Shown here: positions 29,503-41,424 of the stretch, one piece after another
Numbering within the stretch: the first letter of the stretch is position 1
Layout: each line of letters opens with the position of its first letter
NCBI RefSeq assembly: GCF_002575655.3
Contig: NC_053037.3
Location: 444,509,793 to 444,573,792, forward strand
Length of the DNA stretch: 64,000 bases
Reading direction: 5' to 3'
Source of the DNA: Aegilops tauschii subsp. strangulata
Lineage: Eukaryota; Streptophyta; Magnoliopsida; Poales; Poaceae
Translations under genes and position numbers: made by a program
Notes under the pieces: model-generated
Databases searched by the model: none
What the model was told of the DNA's origin: nothing
Seen by the model: the letters and a program-made list of their open reading frames with translations, nothing else

Positions 29503-32500
29503 ATGGCCCACGTTGTCCTCAATTTCAACGCGTTCCTAGAGAAAACCAAGCTGAAAGATGATGGTAGTAACTATACGGACTGGGTCCGAAACCTGAGGAT
29601 CATCCTCATAGCTGCCAAGAAAGATTATGTCTTAGAAGCACCGCTAGGTGAAGCACCAATCCCAGAGAACCAAGACGTTATGAACGCTTGGCAATCACGT
29701 GCTGATGATTACTCCCTCGTTCAGTGCGGCATGCTTTATAGCTTAGAACCGGGTCTCCAAAAGCGTTTTGAGAAACATGGAGCATATGAGATGTTCGAGG
29801 AGCTGAAAATGGTTTTCCAAGCTCATGCCCGGGTCGAGAGATATGAAGTCTCCGACAAGTTCTTCAGCTGTAAAATGGAGGAGAATAGTTCTGTTAGTGA
29901 GCACATACTCAGAATGTCTGGGTTGCACAACCGCTTGTCTCAGCTGGGAGTTAATCTCCCGGATGATGCGGTCATTGACAGAATCCTTCAGTCGCTTCCA
30001 CCAAGCTACAAGAGCTTTGTGATGAACTTCAATATGCAGGGGATGGAAAAGACCATTCCTGAGGTATATTCAATGCTGAAATCAGCGGAGGTGGAGATCA
30101 GAAAAGAACATCAAGTGTTGATGGTGAATAAAACCACTAAGTTCAAGAAGGGCAAGGGTAAGAAGAACTTCAAGAAGGACGGCAAGGGAGTTGCCGCGCC
30201 CGGTAATCCAGTTACTGGGAAGAAGTCAAAGAATGGACCCAAGCCTGAAACTGAGTGCTTTTATTGCAAGGAAAGTGGTCACTGGAAGCGGAACTGCCCC
30301 AAATACTTAGCGGACAAGAAGGCCGGCAACGCCAAAGGTATATGTGATATACATGTAATTGATGTGTACCTTACCAGTACTCGTAGTAGCTCCTGGGTAT
30401 TTGATACCGGTGCGGTTGCTCATATTTGTAACTCAAAACAGGAACTACGAAATAAACGGAGACTGGCGAAGGACGAGGTGACGATGCGCGTCGGGAATGG
30501 TTCCAAGGTCGATGTGATCGCCGTCGGCACGCTACCTCTGCATCTACCTACGAGATTAGTTTTAAACCTCAATAATTGTTATTTAGTGCCAGCTTTGAGC
30601 ATGAACATTGTATCTGGATCTCGTTTAATTCGAGATGGCTACTCATTTAAATCCGAGAATAATGGTTGTTCTATTTATATGAGAGATATGTTTTATGGTC
30701 ATGCCCCGCTGGTTAATGGTTTATTGTTGATGAATCTCGAACGTGATGTTACACATATTCATAGTGTGAATACCAAAAGATGTAAAGTTGATAACGATAG
30801 TCCCACATACTTGTGGCACTGCCGCCTTGGTCACATTGGTGTCAAGCGCATGAAGAAGCTCCATGCAGATGGACTTTTGGAGTCTCTTGATTACGAATCA
30901 TTTGACACATGCGAATCATGCCTCATGGGTAAGATGACCAAGACTCCGTTCTCCGGAACAATGGAGCGAGCAACCAACTTATTGGAAATCATACATACCG
31001 ATGTGTGCGGTCCAATGAGTGTTGAGGCTCGCGGAGGATATCGTTATGTTCTCACTCTCACTGATGACTTAAGTAGATATGGGTATGTCTACCTAATGAA
31101 ACACAAGTCTGAAACCTTTGAAAAGTTCAAGGAATTTCAGAGTGAGGTTGAGAATTAACGTGACAGGAAAATAAAATTCTTACGATCAGATCGTGGTGGA
31201 GAATATTTAAGTCACGAATTTGGTGCGCACTTAAGGAAATGTGGAATCGTTTCACAACTCACGCCGCCTGGAACACCTCAGCGAAACGGTGTGTCGGAAC
31301 GTCGTAATCGCACTCTATTGGATATGGTGCGATCTATGATGTCTCTTACCGATTTACCGCTCTCATTTTGGGGCTATGCTTTAGAGACTGCTTCATTCAC
31401 TTTAAATAGGGCTCCGTCGAAATCCGTTGAGACGACACCGTATGAATTATGGTTTGGGAAGAAACCTAAGCTGTCGTTTCTAAAAGTTTGGGGATGCGAT
31501 GCTTATGTCAAGAAACTTCAACCTGAAAAGCTCGAACCCAAGTCGGAGAAATGCGTCTTCATAGGATACCCTAAGGAAACTATTGGGTATACCTTCTACC
31601 TCAGATCCGAAGGCAAGATATTCGTTGCCAAGAACGGGTCCTTTCTAGAGAAGGAGTTTCTCTCGAAAGAATTGAGTGGGAGGAAAGTGGAACTTGATGA
31701 GGTGATAGTCACCCCTTCCGTACCGGAAAGTAGCGCAGCGCGGGAAAATGTTCCTGTGGTGCCTACACCGACTGGGGAGGAAGTTAATGATGATGATCAT
31801 GAAGCTTCGGATCAAGTTACTACTGAACTTCGTAGGTCCACAAGGACACGTTCCGCACTAGAGTGGTACGGCAACCCTGTCCTGGAAATCATGTTGTTAG
31901 ACAACGGTGAACCTTCGAACTATGAAGAAGCGATGGCGGGCCCGGATTCCGACAAAAGGCTAGAAGCCATGAAATCCGAGATAGGATCCATGTATGAAAA
32001 CGAAGTATGGACTTTGACTGACTTGCCCGATGATCGGCGAGCCATAGAAAACAAATGGATCTTTAAGAAGAAGACAGACGCGGATGGTAATGTGACCATC
32101 TATAAGGCTCGACTTGTTGCTAAGGGTTATCGACAAGTTCAAGGGGTTGACTACGATGAGACTTTCTCACCCGTAGCGAAGCTGAAGTCCGTCCGAATCA
32201 TGTTAGCAATTGCTGCATACTATGATTATGAGATATGGAAGATGGACGTCAAAACGGCATTCCTTAACGGCTTCCTTAAGGAAGAGTTGTATATGATGCA
32301 GCCGGAAGGTTTTGTCGATCCTAAGAATGCTAACAAAGTATGCAAGCTCCAGCGCTCAATCTATGGGCTGGTGCAAGCATCTCGGAGTTGGAACATTCGC
32401 TTTGATGAGATGATCAAAGCGTTTGGGTTTACACAGACTTATGGAGAAGCCTGTGTTTACAAGAAAGTGAGTGGGAGCTCTGTAGCATTTCTCATATTAT

Positions 32501-33483
32501 ATGTGGATGACATACTATTGATGGGAAATGATATAGAATTCTTGGAAAGTATAAAGGCCTATTTGAATAAGTGTTTTTCAATGAAGGACCTTGGAGAAGC
32601 TGCTTATATATTAGGCATCAAGATCTATAGAGATAGATCAAGACGCCTCATTGGTCTTTCACAGAGTACATACCTTGACAAGATATTGAAGAAGTTCAAT
32701 ATGGATCAGTCTAAGAAGGGGTTCTTGCCTGTATTGCAAGGTGTGCAATTGAGCACGGCTCAATGCCCGACCACGGCAGAAGATAGAGAAAAGATGAGTG
32801 TCATCCCCTATGCCTCGGCCATAGGGTCTATCATGTATGCCATGCTGTGTACCAGACCTGATGTAAACCTTGCCGTAAGTTTGGTAGGAAGGTACCAAAG
32901 TAATCCCGGCATGGAACACTGGACAGCGGTCAAGAATATCCTAAAGTACCTGAAAAGGACTAAGGATATGTTTCTCGTTTATGGAGGTGACGAAGAGCTC
33001 GTCGTAAAGGGTTACGTCGACGCTAGCTTCGACACAGATCTGGATGACTCGAAGTCACAAACCGGATACGTGTATATTTTGAATGGAGGAGCAGTAAGCT
33101 GGTGCAGTTGCAAGCAAAGCGTCGTGGCGGGATCTACATGTGAAGCGGAGTACATGGCAGCCTCGGAGGCAGCACAGGAAGCAATCTAGATAAAAGAGTT
33201 CATTACCGACCTAGGGGTGATTCCCAATGCGTCGGGCCCGATGACTCTCTTCTGTGACAACACTGGAGCTATTGCCCTTGCAAAGGAGCCCAGGTTTCAC
33301 AGGAAGACCAGGCATATCAAGCGTCGCTTCAACTCCATTCGTGAAAGTGTTCAAAATGGAGACATAGATATTTGTAAAGTACATACGGACCTGAATGTAG
33401 CAGATCCGTTGACTAAACCTCTCCCTAGAGCAAAACATGATCAACACCAGGACGCAATGGGTGTTCGATTCATCACAATGTAA
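29503..33483 (+). pseudogene. Angela gag-pol polyprotein, 1326 codons with two stops
   Basis: One frame with domains in Copia order: gag, zinc knuckle CFYCKESGHWKRNCP (about 30259-30300), aspartic protease WVFDTGAVAHICN (about 30396), GAG-pre-integrase and integrase with H..H..C..C (HCRLGHIGVKRMKKLH, CESCLMGK) and acidic catalytic text (IHTDVCGPM, GTPQRNGVSERRNR), reverse transcriptase with intact YVDDILLMGND near 32500, and RNase H (GYVDASFDTDLDDSKSQTGY) to the stop at 33481-33483. TAA at 31156-31158 (within the integrase) and TAG at 33187-33189 (RNase H) interrupt it. Otherwise no frameshift. It would act in virus-like particles in the cytoplasm; this copy needs help in trans. Confidence 0.93.
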
Positions 33484-33515
33484 CTAGATTATTGACTCTA
33501 GTGCAAGTGGGAGAC

Positions 33516-35215
33516 TGTTGGAAATATGCCCTAGAGGCAATAATAAATGGTTATTATTATATTTCTTTGTTCATGGTAATTGTCTATTGTTCATGCTATA
33601 ATTGTGTTATCCGGAAATCGTAATACATGTGTGAATACATAGACCACAACGTGTCCCTAGTAAGCCTCTAGTTGACTAGCTCGTTGATCAACAGATAGTC
33701 ATGGTTTCCTGACTATGGACATTGGATGTCGTTGATAACGGGATCACATCATTTGGAGAATGATGTGATGGACAAGACCCAATCCTAAGCATAGCATAAA
33801 AGATCGTGTAGTTTCGTTTGCTAGAGCTTTTCCAATGTCAAGTATATTTTCCTTAGACCATGAGATCGTGCAACTCCCGGATACCGTAGGAGTGCTTTGG
33901 GTGTGCCAAACGTCACAACGTAACTGGGTGACTATAAAGGTGCACTACGGGTATCTCCGAAAGTGTCTGTTGGGTTGGCACGGATCGAGACTGGGATTTC
34001 TCACTCCGTGTGACGGAAAGGTATCTCTGGGCCCACTCGGTAATGCATCATCATAATGAGCTCAATGTGACTAAGGCGTTAGTCACGGGATCATGCATTG
34101 CGGTACGAGTAAAGAGACTTGCCGGTAACGAGATTGAACAAGGTATTGGGATACCAACGATCGAATCTCGGGCAAGTAACATACCGATTGACAAAGGGAA
34201 TTGTATGCGGGATTGATTGAATCCTCGACATCGTGGTTCATCCGATGAGATCATCATGGAACATGTGGGAGCCAACATGGGTATCCAGATCCCGCTGTTG
34301 GTTATTGACCGGAGAGGCGTCTCGGTCATGTCTGCATGTCTCCGAACCCGTAGGGTCTACACACTTAAGGTTCGGTGACGCTAGGGTTGTAGAGATATGA
34401 GTATGCGGAAACCCGAAAGTTGTTCGGAGTCCCGGATGAGATCCCGGACGTCACGAGGAGTTCCGGAATGGTCCGGAGGTGAAGAATTATATATAGGAAG
34501 TCCAGTTTCGGCCACCGGGAAAGTTTCGGGGGTTATCGGTATTGTACCGGGACCACCGGAAGGGTCCCTGGGGTCCATCGGGTGGGGCCACCTGTCCCGG
34601 AGGGCCCCATGGGCTGAAGTGGGAAGGGAACCAGCCCATAGTGGGCTGGGGCGCCCCCCATGGGCCTCCCCCCTGCGCCTAGGGTTGGAAACCCTAGGGG
34701 GGGCGCCCCACTTGACTTGGGGGTAAGTTACCCCCCTGGCCGCCGCCCCCCCATCCAGATGGGTTCTGGCCGGCGCCCCCCTCCCAGGGGGCCTATATAA
34801 AGGGGGGAGGGAGGGCAGTAATATAACAGCCTTGGGCGCCTCCCTCCTCCCCTGCTACACCTCTCCCTCTCGCAGAAGCTCGGCGAAGCGCTGCCGAGAC
34901 CCGCTACATCCACCACCACGCCGTCGTGCTGCTGGATCTCCATCAACCTCTCCTTCCCCTTGTTGGATCAAGAAGGAGGAGACGTCGCTGCACCGTATGT
35001 GTGTTGAACGCGGAGGTGCCGTCCGTTCGGCACTCGGTCATCGGTGATTTGAATCATGGCGAGTACGACTCCGTCACCCACGTTCATTGGAACGCTTCCG
35101 CTCGCGATCTACAAGGGTATGTAGATGCACTCCTTTCCCCTCGTTGCTAGTATACTCCATAGATGGATCTTGGTGAGCGTAGGAAAATTTTAAAATTATG
35201 CTACGATCCCCAACA
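33516..35215 (+). repeat. Angela 3' LTR, 1700 bp
   Basis: Same ends as the 5' LTR; preceded by the purine-rich tract 'aagtgggagac' (33505-33515). TATATAA at 34794-34800. Confidence 0.95.
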
Positions 35216-35257
35216 CGCGGCCCTCAGGGGTTCTACGCTTCCATCAATAGTTTTATA
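35216..35257 (+). repeat. 5' LTR of the short-LTR Copia, second part
   Basis: Continues from 26498; the terminal triplet is ATA here and ACA in the 3' LTR. The primer-binding site TGGTTATCAGAGC follows at 35258-35270. Confidence 0.88.
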
Positions 35258-35314
35258 TGGTTATCAGAGCCTCTTCCTCCTAGATCGAAAATCCATCTAG
35301 CCCTAGTGAAAGCC

Positions 35315-38300
35315 ATGACCGAAACTACCTCCTCCGCCCTCGCCAGCACCATGAGTGCCCTCACCACCGATTCATCCTCCTACATCTTCGCCCCATCATC
35401 CACCACTACCCACGCCTCGTCCATTGGATCCCCACCGCAAGAGAAGCTAACCAGGAGCAATTTTCTCCTATGGAAGGCCGTCGTGTTGCCGTAAATCAAG
35501 GGCGCACAGATGCAGCACTTCCTTGGTCCGGCAAACCCCGTGCCACGGGCCACGATCACCGTCACCAAGGACGGGAAAGAAGAGCAATGCGTCAATATGG
35601 CGCGTGTTCTCTAGTATGCGCAGCAATAGCAGCTGCAAGGGTACCTCATGGGGTCCCTCTCCCGAGAAGTCCTCGCCCAGGTTGTCACACTTCAGACGTC
35701 GGCCGGGGTCTGGGGGGCCATCAACGCCATGTTCGCTGCTCAAACCCAAGCCCAATTGATCAATACTCGAATTGCGCTGCATAATCTGAAGAAGGGCAAC
35801 TCAAGCATGGCGGACTACCTCGCCAACATCAAGTCTCTCATGGATGAGATTGCCTGCGCTGGACCAGCCCTCTCCGATGGTGAGATCACGTCCCACATCC
35901 TCGCCGGCCTCGACCTCGACTACAACCCCGTCGTCTCCGCCCTTGCTGCCCGTGTGGAACCAGTCACGGTGCAAGAGCTCTACAGCCAACTCCTCTCCTT
36001 CGACGCCCGCATCAATATGCTTCACGGCCTAAACCCAAGACAGTCTTCTGCTAACGCCGCATCTCGCGGGCGCGCAGCAGGTGGCCGAGGGCGCGGTCAC
36101 CAGGGTCGCGGCCGTGCCAACAGCAGCAGTGGTCGCGGGCGTGGCACGCCCCAGTATGCTCGTCCAGGTTCAGGCACAGGGAGCGGAGGCTATGGCCAGC
36201 ACGCAGGCGGCGGCGGCTATGGTCAGAATCCAAGTGGAGGTAGCGCTGCTATGGACAGCATGCAGGCAGCAGCGCTTCCTCCTCCAACGCTCGTCGGTCT
36301 CGTTGCCAGCTCTGTAAGAAGCCCGGGCATGAGGTAATGGACCGTTGGCACAGATTTGATGAGAACTTCGTCCCTGATGAACGTCATGTAGCCGCAGCAA
36401 TCAGGGAACAGCAAGAAGATGCGGGCATGGTCTGGTACGCTGATTCCGGTGCGACAGATCATATCACCTAGCGAGCTTGAGAAGCTTGCTGTTCGTGAGA
36501 AGTACTACGGTCGAGATCAAATTCACACCGCGAGCGGTGGAGGTATGGATATACATCACATTGGTCAAGCCATTATTAATTCCCCTACTTGCAAACATGA
36601 TCTTTTCTTAAATGATGTCCTTCATGTTCCTCAAGCCGACAAAAATCTTGCATCTATGTCTCGCCTAACTGAAGATAACAATGTCTTTTTTGAAACTCAT
36701 CCTAAATATTTATTTATAAAGGATCGGGCAACGAGGGAGCTCATACATCACGGTAGATGCGTTGGAGAACCCTACCCCATCACATCAGGAGCTCTTAGTC
36801 GTCTTCATCGTCGTCAAGTCTACTCCGTCGTCAAGCCATCCTTGGCAAGATGGTATCAAAGATTAGGACATCCATCTTCGGTCATAGTTAAGCAAGTAGT
36901 GAATAAAGGAAACCTTTTATTGTCTCATAGTTCAAATGAAGAGTCTGTTTGTGATGCTTGTCACTGTGCCAAGAGTCATCAACTACCATATCCTAGGTCA
37001 ACTAGTGTTTCTCATGCTCCTTTAGAGCTTATTTTCAGTGATGTATGGGGTCATGCAAGAGATTCTTTTGGAAGAAAGAAATATTATGTTAGCTTCATTG
37101 ATGACTTTAGTAAATTCATTTGGATATATTTGCTCAAATTCAAATCTGAAGTTTTTGCTATTTTCCAAGAATTCCAAAAGCTTGTTGAACGACAATTTGA
37201 TAGAAAAATCCTCACAGTCCAAACTGACTGAGGAGGTGAGTATGAAAAACTCAACTCTTTCTTTCGAGACATAGCCATAGAACATCATGTATCTTGCCCG
37301 CATGCCCACCAACAAAACGGCTCTGCCGAACGTAAACATCGCCACATTGTGGAAGTTGGCCTTTCTCTACTTGCACATGCATCAATGCCACTTAAGTATT
37401 GGGATGAAGCTTTCATTGCAGCCACATATCTCATCAATCGTTTGCCTAGCAAAGTGATTGGAAATTCCACTCCTTTAGAACGATTGTTTCATCAAAAACC
37501 AGACTAAAATTCTCTCAAAATATTTGGCTGTGCTTGCTATCCAAATTTACGTCCTTACAATCGCCACAAGCTTGAGTTTCGTTCCAACCAATGCGTTTTT
37601 ATTGGCTATAGAAATCTCCACAAAGGATACAAATATCTTGAAGTTGCAACTGGACGCATTTATATTTCGCGCGATGTTGTTTTTGATGAAACCATATTCC
37701 CCTTTGCAAAGCTTCATCCCAATGCAGGCGCCCTTCTACGTGCTGAAATAGCACTTCTTCCAGAATTTCTCCCTAGTCCAGATCACGGGGGTGAATTAAC
37801 TAATGATGCTTATCTTGTGATTAATCCGAAAGAAAAAGAAAATTATGTCGCTGTTGACTGTGCAGATCATGAACGTCATTTTATGTATGAGGAAACAGCC
37901 AACGGAGACAGCACCAGATCCCAGGTGGACTTAGGTGCGCAGCCTTCGTCAGCGCCTGGCAGTGCGCGATCCCAGGAGGATTTCGGCGACAGGCGGCCAG
38001 CTGGGCGTGCAGCCGCACCGGACGGCGCAGTGGCCCAGCCAATGCATGGGCGAGCGACTTGTCTCGCTCCATGTCCGAGCGGGGCAGCCCACCAGGAGAC
38101 CAGGCGACCACTACGGGGCCCAGCGCTGGCTCTCCGTGCCGGACACCTGGGTCTGGGTCGCCCGATAGCGCTACCTGGCGCGTGACTAGTGGCGGAGGAA
38201 ACTCGAGGCAGATCCCTGCCGAGGATTCCGTCTTGGATCGGGAACCGGCCCTGGATCCGGTGGGATCTTCTGTGGCCACAACAGCTTCGTCTGGATCTTC

Positions 38301-40017
38301 TGCGGCAGAAGCGACGGAACAGCCCAGGTCTTCTGTGATAAGGACAGCAGCGCCTTCTCGTGTGCCAAAAATTCCTACACGTATTACAAGGTCAAAACAG
38401 GTGTTGTTCAACCAAAAGAATACAAGGATGGTACAATAAGGTATGACAAGATCAAGCGCGCTTTCCTCACTAGTATTGGTGAACCTATTAATTTATATGA
38501 TGCACTTGCCCATGATGAATGGAAAAAAGGCTATGGATATTGAATATCATGCGCTTATGGATAATAAAACTTGGCATCTAGTACCACCAGAAAAAGGTAA
38601 AAATGTCATTGACTGTAAATGGGTTTACAAGATAAAGAGAAAGTCAGATGGTAGTATAGACAGATACAAGGCTAGACTAGTTGCAAAAGGATTTAAACAA
38701 AGGTTTGGCATTGATTATGAAGATACCTTTAGTCCTGTTGTAAAATCAGCTACTATTCGACTTGTGCTGTCAATTGCTATTTCCAGAGGTTGGAGTCTAA
38801 GACAGCTAGATGTTCAGAACGCGTTTCTCCATGGTGTTCTGGAGGAAGAAGTGTTCATGCGGTAGCCACCAAGGTATGAGAACAAACGCAAACCAGAGTA
38901 TGTTTGTAAGTTGGATAAAGCTTTATATGGACTTAAACAGGCACCAAGAGCATGGTACTCCAGGTTAAGCACACAGTTACAACATCTTGGGTTTACTCCA
39001 TCTAAGGCAAATACCTCATTGTTTTTCTACAGTAAAGGCAACATTACCATATTTGTATTTCTTTATGTTCATGATATAGTCGTTGCCAGTTCCAGTTCAG
39101 ATGCCACTACCTGTCTACTTAAGGATCTGAAGTTGGAGTCTGCACTAAAGGATTTGGGAAATCTCCATTACTTCCTTGGCATAGAAGTTAAACAGGTAAC
39201 AGATGGCATAATTCTTACACAAGAGAAATATACTACTGACATACTCAAGAGAGTAGGAATGGAAAGTTGCAAACCTGTAAGTACACCAATCTCAACCTCA
39301 GAAAAACTCACAGTTGAGAGTGGAGTAGCACTTGGATCAGAGGATGCAAAAAACTACAGAAGTGTTGTAGGTGCATTACAATACTTGACTCTTACTCGTC
39401 CTGATATTTCCTATTCAGTGAATAAAGTATGTCAGTATTTGCATGCTCCTAGTACAGCTCATTGGACTGCAGTAAAGAGAATTTTGAGGTATCTAAAGTT
39501 TACAGAAGGACTTGGACTTCGGATTGTCAAGTCTCCATCCATGCTTGTTACCGCCTATTCTGATGTAGATTGGGCGGGATGTCCTGATGATAGAAGATCC
39601 ACAGGTGGCTTTGCTGTGTTTCTGGGAACAAATCTTGTGTCATGGAGTGCAAGAAAACAGGCCACTGTATCTAGGTCAAGTACGGAGGCTGAGTATAAAG
39701 CTTTAGCAAATGCTACAGCTGAAGTAATGTGGATACAAACTTTACTCTATGAGCTTGGTGTTAAAGCTCCAAGGGCTGCGAGACTATGGTGTGATAATCT
39801 TGGTGCAACCTATCTCACAGCCAATCCTGTTTTTCATGCACGCACAAAACACATTGAAGTTGATTATCACTTTGTCAGAGAAAGAGTAGCTCAAAAGCTA
39901 CTTGATATTCGATTCATACCCACTGGAGATCAACTCGCCAATGGCTTTACAAAACCTCTTACTATGAGAAGGTTGGATGAATTCAAGTACAATCTTCACC
40001 TTGATAGGATTCCTTAA
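35315..40017 (+). pseudogene. Short-LTR Copia gag-pol, multiply broken
   Basis: Gag frame from ATG 35315 with stops at 35492-35494 and near 35611, then LMGSLSREVLAQVVTLQTSA to 36337, Gly/Arg-rich at the end. After a frameshift the zinc knuckle reads CQLCKKPGHEVMDR, with Arg where the last Cys belongs. Protease YADSGATDHIT (near 36440) is followed by a stop. Integrase core follows at 36419-37500 (WYQRLGHPSSVI, CDACHCAKSH), with stops near 37231 and 37506. Reverse transcriptase and RNase H run 38443-40017 with a stop at 38863-38865. The catalytic YVDD box reads YVHD (His codon 39070-39072). The C-terminal frame 38911-40017 is otherwise open. Not functional. Confidence 0.9.
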
Positions 40018-40036
40018 GGTTTAGATTGAGAGGGAG

Positions 40037-40243
40037 TGTTAGAATAGTTTCAGAGATAGGAAAGATGTTTAAACTCTTGTAATCCTTTTCTATCTCTTCT
40101 TCTGTTTTACCTTCTCCCGATCTCCTGTAAACTCTCGTGGTGTATCCTAGCGATCGCCAACTACTTGTACGCCAAGGCTTGTCTCCTATTAATACAACAC
40201 ACGCGGCCCTCAGGGGTTCTACGTTTCCATCAATAGTTTTACA
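40037..40243 (+). repeat. 3' LTR of the short-LTR Copia, 207 bp
   Basis: Uninterrupted copy, preceded by the purine tract 'gagagggag' (40028-40036). Confidence 0.92.
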
Positions 40244-41188
40244 CTCCGGAAGGCTCAACTCCGAGGGGCGGCGCCGATGGTGGGGCATGCCCGGTCGCAC
40301 GCTGGAGGTCGTCCTCGAGTACATCGAGGGCGGCAACACGCCGAGGCTGGAGTAACCCGCTCCCCCGTCCTTCTCTCGCCAACGTGGGAGCTCGTGGACG
40401 CCGAGGCGCATGGAGCCCGAGGCGTCCTCCTCATCGTCCGGCCGCTTATCCGGCTCTCCCTGCCTCCGCCCCGTCAAGCCGGAGCCCCAGGACACGCCTG
40501 TCAGCCGGCACACCCGCAGCTCCGGCATCCGCATCGGCGACTCCACCCCCGCCTCTGTCCGCCTCGTCCTCGTCGCGCCCAAGCCGGAGCTCGGCCTCCC
40601 CGCGGAGTACGAGGAGATAGCCCGGCGCGGCTTCTCCGACGAGGACGCCCTACAGTGGGCGCGGGACGACTACCTCCGCAACGAGATGGTCCGGCAGCGC
40701 CGGGCCCTGGAGGAGATAGCCGCCCGCAAACGTGGGCGCGAAGACGAGCACGGCGTCGTGATCCTCGATAGCGACGACGACGAGGACGCCCCCGGACCGT
40801 CCAACCCGCCGCGCCAACCGGGGGAGGGTTGCAGCAGGGACGGCGGCCGCGGCGGAGGCGACGATGACGACGACGACGACGATGGCGACTACACGCGGTT
40901 CTACAGCCTCCTCGGCATGTAGAACTACAAGGGCGGCGGGCGGCGAGGGAGACGGCAAGGAGCAGCCTAGTAGCGTTTTTTTTTTCCTTTTTTGTAAAAT
41001 ATTTTAAATATGAACGAACTCGCCGAAGTTTGGTTAAATTTGCGCCGTATTTGTGTCGGAATTTAAATTTTCAAAAAAACGTGACCGCCGCGACTGGGGG
41101 CATCACGCCCCCAGCACGCGATTAGCGCCGGTGCGCCTCCAAGGGGCGATTTTTAGCGCCTCCTAGGGGCCAACGGCTGGAGATGCTC

Positions 41189-41424
41189 TTAGCTGCGTGT
41201 GTGGAGGAGTCTTGCCGTCTCTCAAGGCCCTGAAGGTGAGAGGCTGTGGAAAGCTGAAGAGGATTCCTGTTGGTGTGACTGAAAACAGCACGTTCATTAT
41301 CACAACAGTAGTGGGAGAGACGCATTGGTGGGACGGTTTAGTCTGGGATGACGAAGGCGTCAAGCGTTGGATGCTCTTCAGAAACTGGGGCCCCATGCTT
41401 CCACATTTCGCATCTGAAGGATGA
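41189..41424 (+). pseudogene. NLR LRR pseudogene, segment 3 of 3 (C-terminus)
   Basis: After removing the Harbinger and one TTA the frame continues LWELPELSCVCGGVLPSLKA, then VRGCGKLKRIPVGV, ending VKRWMLFRNWGPMLPHFASEG and TGA at 41422-41424. The end is typical of grass CNLs whose LRR finishes with a Trp-rich tail. This segment itself has no internal stop. Confidence 0.85.

Larger units (their letters stand above)
26499..35215 (+). mobile_element. Angela/BARE/WIS-like Copia retrotransposon, complete, 8717 bp
   Basis: Complete structure: 5' LTR 26499-28204, primer-binding region from 28206, leader to 29502, a single gag-pol frame 29503-33483, polypurine tract before 33516, and 3' LTR 33516-35215. 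Target duplication CGTGG/CGCGG. About 17 substitutions and three small indels between LTRs by hand count (about 1%), so a young insertion. Two nonsense codons are the only disabling changes seen in the coding frame. Confidence 0.95.
26329..40243 (+). mobile_element. Short-LTR Copia retrotransposon, interrupted by Angela
   Basis: LTRs of 207 bp begin TGTTAGAATAG and end TTTTACA. The 5' LTR is 26329-26498 plus 35216-35257; the 3' LTR is 40037-40243. Target duplication CTCCT (26324-26328) against CTCCG (40244-40248), one mismatch. Without Angela the element is about 5.2 kb. Five differences between LTRs by hand count (about 2.4%). It sits inside the Harbinger passenger gene. Confidence 0.9.
26007..40922 (+). 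pseudogene. Harbinger passenger gene, split by Copia and frameshifted
   Basis: Left part 26007-26328 starts MAERFPGNGAAANGFGRRHL, then LHEDEARLLFEAEYPVPP. One-base frame changes near 26140 and 26225 and a TAG in RYVPDSPL*EPYFRRRHTEQ break it. After the Copia (one target copy removed) it continues at 40244: SGRLNSEGRRRWWGMPGRTL, then VVLEYIEGGNTPRLE. A downstream intact frame 40410-40922 encodes 170 residues: a KPEP-type motif, LPAEYEEIARRGFSDEDALQ, an Arg/Glu-rich helix, and an acidic Asp-rich tail. I recall this as a repeated Triticeae gene of unknown function. No catalytic domain is recognisable. Confidence 0.65.
24900..41188 (+). mobile_element. PIF-Harbinger-type element carrying a gene; contains nested Copia elements
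   Basis: The left end GAGCATCTTCAGTCGC and right end (complement) GAGCATCTCCAGCCGT form inverted ends, flanked by TTA on both sides (24897-24899 and 41189-41191), the Harbinger target. Without the nested Copia it is about 2.4 kb and encodes no transposase, only a passenger gene (26007-26328 plus 40244-40922) with its own TATA box. It is therefore a non-autonomous element that mobilised or acquired a gene. Confidence 0.85.

Noticed and set aside
35470..35784. Alternative frames over the gag region of the short-LTR Copia
   Set aside because: They overlap the gag frame that reads through stops in one phase; shadows.
7144..41424. Idea that the CC-NB gene at 7144 and the LRR pieces at 15927-41424 were one NLR on the same strand
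   Set aside because: The LRR style differs and a complete opposing gene plus unrelated genes lie between; no direct evidence of a former joint frame.
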